From IMG/VR virus record IMGVR_UViG_3300025117_000652, positions 1 to 30,092 of that record: a DNA stretch of 30,092 nt. One strand, given 5' to 3'. Within the stretch, counting starts at the first letter, position 1; each line of letters opens with the position of its first letter. This stretch comes from a virus. A program made the position numbers and the translations under genes. This document shows, one piece after another, positions 14,650-20,783 of the stretch. Below the pieces are notes generated by a model, which worked only from the letters and a program-made list of their open reading frames with translations, was not told where the DNA came from and made no database searches.

Positions 14650-14675
14650 GAGGTAGTCTTTAATCGGACTGCCTC
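14650..14675 (+). other. stem-loop before the RecU-like gene
   Basis: GAGGTAGTC (14650-14658) and GACTGCCTC (14667-14675) form a 9-bp stem with one G-U pair and an 8-nt loop, followed by TTATCTT. The 3' arm ends 21 nt before the TTG start at 14697. Terminator, attenuator or leader hairpin. Confidence 0.55.
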
Positions 14676-14696
14676 TTATCTTAAAGAGGTGATACG

Positions 14697-15251
14697 TTGG
14701 CTAAAAAGAACGAAGGTAAACTGTTCGAGGAATCTCTAAAGTCCTCTGCAACTGAACAAGGTGTATTCTTCTATAGGATAAAAGATGTCAACCCTATGTT
14801 CCTTAAACCTAACGCAAAAGTTGGAAAGAATGATTATGATTCATTTGCCTATAAGTATCCTAATCTATTTGCGATAGAATTAAAGAGTACTCAGGGTAAA
14901 TCCATATCATTCGATGAGAAGATTATAAAGGAACATCAAATTAAATCGTTGCAGAGTGCTGCTGAACATAGAGGTTTAATTGCTGGATTCATATTCAACT
15001 TCAGGGAATACGACAACTATACAGCGTTTGTACATATAACTGACTTTATTGAAATAATGGAACTGTCTCAAAAACAAATAACTAAACATAATTATAAAAG
15101 CAAATTAAATAAAAGTAGTATTGGCTTAGACATAGTTAAGGAAGTTGGACACGAAATCAAAAATGTTAAAAAGGTTAAGAGATACCGTTATTACATATCG
15201 CAACTGTTGGATGAATTGATCGAGAAATATTCACATAAGGACAATCAGTAA
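14697..15251 (+). CDS. RecU-like Holliday junction resolvase
   Basis: 184 residues starting at TTG with AAAGAGGTG upstream. The order GKLFEES (7-13), NDYDSF (45-50) and AIELKST (59-65) gives the PD-(D/E)xK nuclease core, with Asp48, Glu61 and Lys63 as likely metal/catalytic residues, followed by HQIKSL (80-85), all typical of the RecU/PrfA family of low-GC Gram-positives and their phages. It would cleave four-way junctions during phage recombination or before packaging. The C-terminal 60 residues are basic and differ from host RecU. Confidence 0.8.
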   Translation: MAKKNEGKLFEESLKSSATEQGVFFYRIKDVNPMFLKPNAKVGKNDYDSFAYKYPNLFAIELKSTQGKSISFDEKIIKEHQIKSLQSAAEHRGLIAGFIFNFREYDNYTAFVHITDFIEIMELSQKQITKHNYKSKLNKSSIGLDIVKEVGHEIKNVKKVKRYRYYISQLLDELIEKYSHKDNQ

Positions 15252-15280
15252 TCGCATACATACATAATGAGGTGGAAAAA

Positions 15281-15427
15281 TTGATAAATACTAAGACATA
15301 CACTAATGACAACATGCCTCCATGTACTATTTCATGGGAGAAAGAACCGAATAGAGAGTTAATGGCGAAAGCTTTACTGAGCATGTATAATAAGAGTAAA
15401 TCGAAAGAGTCGAGCGTTTCTGCTTGA
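15281..15427 (+). CDS. small protein, unknown function
   Basis: 48 residues from TTG 15281 with GAGGTGGAAAAA upstream. The N-terminal part has TISWEKEPN; the C-terminus is Ser/Lys-rich and is encoded inside the terminator stem. Last gene of the replication/recombination transcript. Confidence 0.45.
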   Translation: MINTKTYTNDNMPPCTISWEKEPNRELMAKALLSMYNKSKSKESSVSA

Positions 15428-15440
15428 TTCTCTTTTTTTA
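15399..15440 (+). terminator. intrinsic terminator before the recombinase
   Basis: AAAGAG plus TCGAGC pair with GCTTGA plus CTCTTT, with a 2-nt bulge and a 6-nt loop, followed by a long T run (to about 15437). It overlaps the end of the 48-residue gene and insulates the recombinase from upstream transcription. Confidence 0.7.
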
Positions 15441-15492
15441 TTTATACAGTCAATAAGAAACAACATACCTACGTAGTTTTTTATATTATGTA

Positions 15493-15546
15493 TTGAAAAC
15501 CCTTGATGTATAAGGTATTCTTATTATATCAAATATTTCTCAAGGG
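15493..15546 (+). promoter_or_regulatory. recombinase promoter region with long inverted repeat
   Basis: Two promoter readings are possible: TTGAAA (15493) with TATTCT at 17 nt, or TTGATG (15503-15508) with TATATC (15525-15530) at 16 nt. CCCTTGA (15500-15506) and TCAAGGG (15540-15546) are perfect inverted arms bracketing the promoter; the right arm includes the ribosome binding site. It looks like an operator or a translation-blocking structure for the recombinase. Confidence 0.5.
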
Positions 15547-15557
15547 TGGACTATACA

Positions 15558-17129
15558 ATGATCATTAATAATAGAGAAATAAATCACGTAGCAATGTATC
15601 TGAGAATAAGCCAAGAGAAGAAAGGTGAAGATGTAGAAACACTGGAGAATCATAGACAGTTAATGACTGACTGGATTACTAAAAATAAATTGACCTATGT
15701 TGAATTTGGAGAGGTAATCAGTGGTGGAAAAACCGAAATGGAAGATAGACCTAAACTGAAACTTTTACTCGACAACATTGAACAATTTGATGCTATTTTA
15801 GTTGTGGAATTGAGTAGGATTTCGAGGAATGGTTTAATCAGTCAAACAGTTAAACAATACTGTATTGATTATGATAAGCCAATTCTCACTCCTTACGATC
15901 AAGTTTATGACTTAGCTAATTCAGATAATGACCGATTAATGTTTGATGTGGGTAGCATGATTTCTTCGCATGAGCATGGTGTCATTGGTAAACGTAGTAA
16001 AGCAAATAAGATACAGATGGCTAAAGCAGGGTTACATGTATCTGGTGCTATTCCGTTCGGTTACGTTAGAAATCCTAAAACAAAGAAATTAGAAATAGAC
16101 AAAGAAACTGCTCCAATTGTAAAGTATATATTTGAATTACATTCTCAAGGTTTAGGAAGCTTTAAAATTAGAGACATATTAAATGAGGAAGGATTTAAGC
16201 CAGCTAGAGCAAATGTGTTTAATCTACCCTCAATCAAAAGGATCATCAGAAATCCTCACTATAAGGGATGGACTGTATTTAATGATAGAAAAAAGATTAA
16301 AAAGGGAGGTAAATTTGTATACGATGTAGTGGACACCATTGTTATTGAAAACACTCATCCTGCAATTATTTCACCTCAAGAATGGGACAAGGCTAATAAA
16401 GATAGAGTAAGTCGAGCAAATAAGCATAATCTGGTTAGAGAAAAACCTGCTGTTAAGTCAGGAATAACTTCACTAAAGGATTTACTGTTCTGTGGAGTTT
16501 GTGGAAGGAAGATGACAATTAGGAAGGATTATAAAAGTAGTACAGGATATATTGTTAAACGCTGCGAGTATTTATTGGACAATGGAGATAAATGTCCTAA
16601 TAGTGGAATTAGATTAGAGCCAATTGAAAATAGACTTCAATTATATTTAGATGAATATAGTATGTCATTACAAAGTGAAATAGACGAGTTGAGTAACGAA
16701 GGTAATAAAGCATTGTTAGAAATCAATAAAAACAAAATAGGTCAATTGCAGAAAAGGCTAAAGGAAACTATTGATCAGGAAGGAAAGTTAATTGATTTGG
16801 CACTATCAGGTATTTTCACAACAGATGAAATAAAAGTTAAAAAACAAGAATTAATTAATACTAAGAATACAATTGAAAATTCAATAACTTTGCTAGAAAA
16901 AGAAATAGATGACTCACAGGTAGAAGAAGAAATCAATAAATATTTGTCGGTCATTGATGTAATTCAAAATAATAAGACGCTTTCTCCTGAAGGTAAAAAT
17001 GAAGGATATAAGACATTTATTGATAAAATTTATTACACTAGGGTCATTCCTGAGCATTTAAGAAATGTTTCAACTAGGAATCCAGAGAGACAGAATGTTC
17101 CTTTTACATTGAAAATTGTACCGTATTAA
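15558..17129 (+). CDS. large serine recombinase (phage integrase)
   Basis: 523 residues from ATG 15558 (AAGGGTGG 8 nt upstream; GTG 15546 is too close). The resolvase domain is at about 8-150, with nucleophile Ser18 in YLRISQE and the catalytic Arg-rich ELSRISRNG (84-92). The recombinase domain (about 165-290) has PFGYVRN and IKRIIRNPHYKGW. The zinc ribbon is LLFCGVCGRKM...CEYLLDNGDKC, and a long coiled coil lies at about 370-460. This is the full set for an attP x attB serine integrase, as in SPbeta SprA-type phages. It catalyses integration and, with a directionality factor, excision. A zinc-ribbon-only gene follows 23 nt later. Confidence 0.93.
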   Translation: MIINNREINHVAMYLRISQEKKGEDVETLENHRQLMTDWITKNKLTYVEFGEVISGGKTEMEDRPKLKLLLDNIEQFDAILVVELSRISRNGLISQTVKQYCIDYDKPILTPYDQVYDLANSDNDRLMFDVGSMISSHEHGVIGKRSKANKIQMAKAGLHVSGAIPFGYVRNPKTKKLEIDKETAPIVKYIFELHSQGLGSFKIRDILNEEGFKPARANVFNLPSIKRIIRNPHYKGWTVFNDRKKIKKGGKFVYDVVDTIVIENTHPAIISPQEWDKANKDRVSRANKHNLVREKPAVKSGITSLKDLLFCGVCGRKMTIRKDYKSSTGYIVKRCEYLLDNGDKCPNSGIRLEPIENRLQLYLDEYSMSLQSEIDELSNEGNKALLEINKNKIGQLQKRLKETIDQEGKLIDLALSGIFTTDEIKVKKQELINTKNTIENSITLLEKEIDDSQVEEEINKYLSVIDVIQNNKTLSPEGKNEGYKTFIDKIYYTRVIPEHLRNVSTRNPERQNVPFTLKIVPY

Positions 17130-17152
17130 ATTAATAAAGTGGGTATTGTAAC

Positions 17153-17467
17153 ATGCAGGTTTTTACAAAAAAAATTAAATGTAAACATTGTCAAGGTTTC
17201 TTTAAACGCAGATACAATACGAGAGGGAAGAAGAATCCAGTTTACATCTGTAGTCGAGTAGATAATTATAATGATTGCATTCGGGTAACTGTAAGGGAAG
17301 AATTTATAGTTGGACTAATTAATCGTAGATTTCAAAGGGAATTATCAGAGGAAGAATTAAGGGGAATTGTTGATTATATTATTGTGGAAGATACTTTCTT
17401 AATGGAAATTCATTTTACCAATGGAGACGATCCAATACTCCTTAAAGGGAATTTCATTCAATTTTAA
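17153..17467 (+). CDS. free-standing recombinase zinc-ribbon/C-terminal-domain protein
   Basis: 104 residues. It begins with IKCKHCQGFFKRR and continues with YICS...NDC, a C-x2-C...C...C zinc ribbon like that of large serine recombinases. It ends with IVDYIIVEDTFLMEIHFTNGD, which resembles the final beta-strand segment of the same proteins. There is no catalytic domain. It lies directly after the full-length recombinase and is probably co-transcribed. It could be a helper or directionality factor, a regulator, or the remnant of a second recombinase. The intact start and frame argue for function. Confidence 0.75.
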   Translation: MQVFTKKIKCKHCQGFFKRRYNTRGKKNPVYICSRVDNYNDCIRVTVREEFIVGLINRRFQRELSEEELRGIVDYIIVEDTFLMEIHFTNGDDPILLKGNFIQF

Positions 17468-17570
17468 TTTAGGGTAGCGTGAGTGAAAATATACCCAGTG
17501 AGAGAAGGGAGGTTTAATCCTTTCAATCACTGGATTTTTATTAATTATGTGTTATATTTTAAGGTAGCGT
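17468..17570. repeat. direct repeat flanking the terminator
   Basis: TTTAGGGTAGCGT (17468-17480) and TTTAAGGTAGCGT (17558-17570) differ at one of 13 positions and lie 90 bp apart, on either side of the terminator hairpin. They may be arm-type protein-binding sites near attP, or a chance repeat. Confidence 0.4.
17495..17540 (+). terminator. terminator after the recombinase operon
   Basis: CCAGTGA (17495-17501) pairs with TCACTGG (17527-17533); an inner stem GAA-GG / CC-TTC extends it. ATTTTTA follows. It closes the plus-strand operons. Confidence 0.65.
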
Positions 17571-17577
17571 TATTTAA

Positions 17578-17622
17578 TTATTTCCATTACACGAACAGTC
17601 AATTCCGTAATGCGGAAATTAA
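17578..17622. other. candidate attP for the serine recombinase
   Basis: TTTCCATTAC (17581-17590) and GTAATGCGGAAA (17607-17618) form an imperfect inverted repeat (two extra bases in the right arm) around a 16-bp centre. It is about 110 bp after the recombinase pair and in the only gap between convergent transcripts. Size and symmetry fit a serine-integrase attP, but no attL or attR is available to prove it. Confidence 0.3.
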
Positions 17623-17660
17623 AAAAGCCCTTAAACGTTGATGTGTAGGGGTTAGTTGGC
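17621..17660 (-). terminator. weak terminator for the minus-strand gene ending at 17681
   Basis: On the minus strand CCCT...AGGGC is followed by six T. The stem is short (4-5 bp), so it is only a tentative terminator facing the recombinase operon. Confidence 0.35.
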
Positions 17661-17680
17661 ATTTTATTAAATTCATCTTC

Positions 17681-18277
17681 TTAGTTATTTATAGAACTTC
17701 TATTCTCAGGATTATATAATGAACCTTTAAACATTTCATATGTAACTTTATCAACTAATCCAGTAGAATGTAAAAAAGGATTAATATAAATGATCCATTG
17801 ACCGTTTACTTTAACCCTTTTAATAACATCTAAATATTCTAATTCCTTGTATACTTCATACAATTTACTTTTACCAATACCGAACAAATCACATATAATT
17901 TCATTGGTAGGTTGTTGTCCATTAATAATTAAAGTGTTAGTCGGGAAGTTAATATATGCTAAACAAGTATATAAAAATCCTCTTGAAAATATAGACATTT
18001 TACTTGATTCTAATAAGAATCTAACATCAACTTTGAAAACTTTCACGAAATGAAAACCCTCCTTTACATTCAAAGATTGAAATTCATTTCCTCTTTTATC
18101 CTTTACAACTCTTAAATCAGACTGTATTCCTAACTCAACCTGTTCATGATGACTCTTCATAAAAGCATGATATATTTCTTTTTCGTATGCTTTTTTAACA
18201 TCCTTTTTATCGACTATTTGACCAGTTTCAACATCAATCAATTGACCATTTTCAACGGTATATTTATTTGCACTCAC
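17681..18277 (-). CDS. winged-helix protein, RepL/RepA-like
   Basis: 198 residues from GTG 18277, chosen because AGGAGGAAATAAA precedes it; the frame's upstream ATG at 18316 lies inside a terminator. The central part (about 85-175) reads like a replication-initiator-type winged helix: FLLESSKMSIFSRGFLYTCL, a helix-turn-helix at NEIICDLFGIGKSKLYEVYK, a wing VNGQWIIYINPFLH, then VTYEMFKGSLYNP. The N-terminus echoes YTVENGQLIDVETGQIV. It could be a replication protein, a regulator of lysogeny, or an accessory of integration. It is co-transcribed with the small gene at 18564 and converges on the recombinase. Confidence 0.6.
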   Translation of the reverse strand: MSANKYTVENGQLIDVETGQIVDKKDVKKAYEKEIYHAFMKSHHEQVELGIQSDLRVVKDKRGNEFQSLNVKEGFHFVKVFKVDVRFLLESSKMSIFSRGFLYTCLAYINFPTNTLIINGQQPTNEIICDLFGIGKSKLYEVYKELEYLDVIKRVKVNGQWIIYINPFLHSTGLVDKVTYEMFKGSLYNPENRSSINN

Positions 18278-18299
18278 TTTATTTCCTCCTATACACAAG

Positions 18300-18332
18300 T
18301 AGAAAACCGACAACATAACGTCATCGGTTTAG
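18300..18332 (-). terminator. terminator/attenuator between the DUF5659-like and winged-helix genes
   Basis: AAACCGA and TCGGTTT (arms 18304-18310 and 18324-18330) form a 7-bp stem, followed on the minus strand by TTTTC. It directly precedes the winged-helix gene's ribosome site, so it may reduce its expression relative to the upstream gene. Confidence 0.55.
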
Positions 18333-18333
18333 A

Positions 18334-18564
18334 TTAATTATTCTTATTTTCTTTGATTAACTCTTTAACTTTTTTAAACGAATATATAAATTCTTTAAGT
18401 TCAACATTATCGTTGTAACTTTGAATTGCTTCCTGTAGTTGTTGATCCTTTTTAAAATAGAAAGTTAAGTTTCTGCCTCGGTCATTAAATCCTTCTGGCT
18501 CAATACCTTTACTCATTATGTATGCGACTAAATTTAAACTCTTACAATAAAACATTTCACTCAT
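18334..18564 (-). CDS. small protein, DUF5659-like
   Basis: 76 residues from ATG 18564 (AGGAGGAATAAT upstream). The pattern FYCKSLNLVAYIMSKG...RNLTFYFKKDQQLQEAIQSY resembles the small phage DUF5659 family and the paralog at 19472-19642. The leader TGTGTATAGGAGGAA is shared with the winged-helix gene. Function unknown. Confidence 0.6.
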   Translation of the reverse strand: MSEMFYCKSLNLVAYIMSKGIEPEGFNDRGRNLTFYFKKDQQLQEAIQSYNDNVELKEFIYSFKKVKELIKENKNN

Positions 18565-18589
18565 TATTATTCCTCCTATACACATTTAC

Positions 18590-18607
18590 CTAATATAATT
18601 ATATTAG
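18590..18607. repeat. 18-bp AT palindrome over a promoter -10
   Basis: CTAATATAATTATATTAG is a perfect palindrome containing the -10 of the minus-strand promoter at 18598. A dimeric repressor binding here would block that promoter; the symmetry might equally reflect AT-rich composition. Confidence 0.45.
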
Positions 18608-18626
18608 TTTATTTATATTTAATCAA
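18598..18626 (-). promoter_or_regulatory. promoter D (minus), same family as promoter C
   Basis: TTGATT (complement of 18621-18626), 17 nt, TATAAT (complement of 18598-18603). The 17-base block AAATAAACTAATATAAT equals that of promoter C. It drives the DUF5659-like and winged-helix genes and overlaps the end of the endonuclease gene. Confidence 0.65.
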
Positions 18627-19386
18627 TAATATTTAAAAACTCTTTAAGAATTTTCTCGATATTTTCTTCTTCCCAGTAAGGTATCCTGAGAAGGGGAATA
18701 TTATTTTCCTTGCAATAATCATTTTTTATCTGATCCTTAACCTTCGATATTTCAAATGCCTTTTCTCCGCCAAAATATTCAATAGGTTCAAAGTGTTGAA
18801 TTCCATCAAACTCAATTACAGACACTATATTTCCACTTTCGTCTGTAATACCAAAGTCAAACTGAAGCAATGCAATATGTTTACAATCAGGGAAGGTATG
18901 TTGATTGATGTAGGAAATATTATGTTCATTCAGTACTTCAGAAACTTTCTTTTCCCCTGCAGATAATCTTTTTCTACAATATGGACACTTAATTCCATCA
19001 TTTTTATATTTTTGAGGCTCAACGTGCCATAAATAGTCACAAACAGTGTGTCTAAGAATGACCTTGGTATAAGCATTTATGTATTCTGTTTCTAAAACAT
19101 ACTCACCGTTGTCTATTTTTGATATAGCTTCTTTATATGTTTCTGTAGTAAATTGTTTCTTTCCAGAACAAAAAGGACAATTGCTTTTACCAGACAATAA
19201 GTTTCCTGGATAAACTTCCCATGAATTGTCGCATTCATTGTGTTTTACGAGAATCTTTGTTAACCAGTTTTTGTATTGTCCTAGGATAGTATATTTACCA
19301 AATCCACACTTATCTTCTACTCTAATTAAAAAGTTGAAATGATTTAGTTTGGCTCTATCCTCTTTTGTCAGTTTGATTTCACTCAT
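18619..19386 (-). CDS. Vsr-like (EDxHD-type) homing endonuclease
   Basis: 255 residues. Two zinc modules resemble each other: H-x2-CDNSWEVYPGNLLSG-x3-CPFC (about 49-73) and H-x2-CDYLWHVEPQKY-x6-CPYC (about 113-137). The nuclease domain follows with GEKKVSEVL (Glu145), LQFDFGI (Asp177), IEFDGIQHFE (Glu192, His198) and KNDYCKENNIPLLRIPY (Asp223), the E-D-H-D set of Vsr-related homing nucleases. It is intact, unlike the related gene at 12279. It lies between two DUF5659-like genes, suggesting a selfish insertion. ATGGAGG precedes the ATG. Confidence 0.8.
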   Translation of the reverse strand: MSEIKLTKEDRAKLNHFNFLIRVEDKCGFGKYTILGQYKNWLTKILVKHNECDNSWEVYPGNLLSGKSNCPFCSGKKQFTTETYKEAISKIDNGEYVLETEYINAYTKVILRHTVCDYLWHVEPQKYKNDGIKCPYCRKRLSAGEKKVSEVLNEHNISYINQHTFPDCKHIALLQFDFGITDESGNIVSVIEFDGIQHFEPIEYFGGEKAFEISKVKDQIKNDYCKENNIPLLRIPYWEEENIEKILKEFLNIID

Positions 19387-19424
19387 TTTTTAGCCTCCAT
19401 TAGTTGCAAAAATTAGTTGAAAAC

Positions 19425-19458
19425 ACAAAAAAGACCATGCAAATATACATGGTCTTAA
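19425..19458 (-). terminator. intrinsic terminator after the small DUF5659 gene
   Basis: AAGACCATG (19431-19439) and CATGGTCTT (19448-19456) form a perfect 9-bp stem with an 8-nt loop; on the minus strand TTTTTT follows. It ends the tail-gene transcript. Confidence 0.8.
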
Positions 19459-19471
19459 TAAAAGTATTTAG

Positions 19472-19642
19472 TTATTTATTGAATTCGTTTATCTTTTGAA
19501 TTAGATCATCTGTATTGTTGAAGATGAACACATTTCTATTTGAGTCTGTATCCTTTGCCTTTTCCATTCTTTTTAAAACGAACCCACTTTGCATTAGAAA
19601 TCCAGCTAACTTTTGATTAAAGATTACGTACTCTTTTTTCAT
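19472..19642 (-). CDS. small protein, DUF5659-like
   Basis: 56 residues (starts MKKEYVIFNQKLAGFLMQSG, ends around NVFIFNNTDDLIQKINEF). This matches the DUF5659 pattern: an N-terminal strand, a small helix, and an RNVFIF strand. TTGGAGGACAAG precedes the ATG. It is the last gene before the terminator at 19425. Role unknown. Confidence 0.65.
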   Translation of the reverse strand: MKKEYVIFNQKLAGFLMQSGFVLKRMEKAKDTDSNRNVFIFNNTDDLIQKINEFNK

Positions 19643-19677
19643 TCTTGTCCTCCAAATATTCCAATGAAATTCTCATT

Positions 19678-20769
19678 TCAATAGTATTCTTTAAGTGCAC
19701 CAGTAACTAGACTTGATACTCGTTTCTGTCCCTCAGCAGTCCAATGCAATCCATCAGTTAAATATGTTTTTTGATTTATTTCGTTGTAGCCCATATTATG
19801 GTACATGTCTATCACTGGGATATTATAAAATTGTCCGATTGCTTTTACATCATCACCATAATCTTTCAACCCACTTCGCAAGGTAGTTCCTGTTGTATCT
19901 GTCCATGCCCTTGGAGGTGTCATTAAAATTATCCTCATTTTGGGATTCTTAACAAGCAATCCCTCAATTAATGTTTGGTATGCTCCGATAAATGTTTCAG
20001 TATCAAATATAGAACCAATAGGAGCTAACGTCCCTCTTGTGTATCCTCCGCCTTGGTCATTCGTACCGCCCATAATGGTGCATAATTCAGTAGTAGCACT
20101 TACAACGTCTTTATCTTCCCACATACCACCTGCCTTAGCCATTCTTCTTCCCGAAACAGCTAAGTTCGTAACAACAGGTATATTGTATTGCTGTTTGGTT
20201 AGTAAGTGCCACTGTTCACCTTGAGTTAAACTATCCCCTATCAAAGTCCATTCTCCAATCGAAACGTCAGAACGATTATATATTGTTCCGCTTCTAACTC
20301 CGATTTGATTTAACGGATATGCAAAAGGGAATACAGAAGTGTTTATAATTCCAAATAATACAATTCCTGTGTATGTCCCGATGTTGGCAGATGTAACTAA
20401 TTCAATGGTATTATTCTTGTAGCAGACATAATAAAACGTCCCCGTTCCCATTTCTGTGGAAAAGGTTTTTGACCCTGACGATAAAGTAAACGCTGCGTTA
20501 GTAGTCCATAAATTCCATGGAGTGAATGTAATTGTTTTATCTGTAAAATCAATACCGAATTTAACGTTGCCACCAACCACAAGGTTAGAAGCAGTCACTC
20601 CGTTATTAGTACCACCACTTCCTGAACCTGCATTTATAATAGCAGCATCCATTTCTGATAACTTAGTTTTAAGATTCTTTGAAGAGTCCACAAATACACC
20701 TTCTGAAACAGTGACAGGATATGCGTACTCATTGTTTGAACTCTTTAATTTTTTAAGTTTTCCTTGCAT
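19678..20769 (-). CDS. tail-associated SGNH/GDSL esterase
   Basis: 363 residues. The N-terminal 160 residues are a structural tail-attachment part. The hydrolase has IGDSLTQG (block I, Ser180), a Gly at 207 (block II), MGGTNDQG (block III, Asn237) and TDGLHWTAEG (block V, Asp339 and His342), giving the Ser-Asp-His triad and oxyanion residues. Such tail esterases deacetylate surface polysaccharide or teichoic acid during adsorption. It sits 14 nt downstream of the BppU-fibre gene, consistent with one baseplate operon. Confidence 0.88.
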   Translation of the reverse strand: MQGKLKKLKSSNNEYAYPVTVSEGVFVDSSKNLKTKLSEMDAAIINAGSGSGGTNNGVTASNLVVGGNVKFGIDFTDKTITFTPWNLWTTNAAFTLSSGSKTFSTEMGTGTFYYVCYKNNTIELVTSANIGTYTGIVLFGIINTSVFPFAYPLNQIGVRSGTIYNRSDVSIGEWTLIGDSLTQGEQWHLLTKQQYNIPVVTNLAVSGRRMAKAGGMWEDKDVVSATTELCTIMGGTNDQGGGYTRGTLAPIGSIFDTETFIGAYQTLIEGLLVKNPKMRIILMTPPRAWTDTTGTTLRSGLKDYGDDVKAIGQFYNIPVIDMYHNMGYNEINQKTYLTDGLHWTAEGQKRVSSLVTGALKEYY

Positions 20770-20783
20770 TTAATCACCGCCTC

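Noticed and set aside
17681-18316. ATG at 18316 as start of the winged-helix protein
   Set aside because: It falls within the terminator hairpin region and lacks a ribosome site, whereas GTG 18277 has AGGAGG at good spacing.
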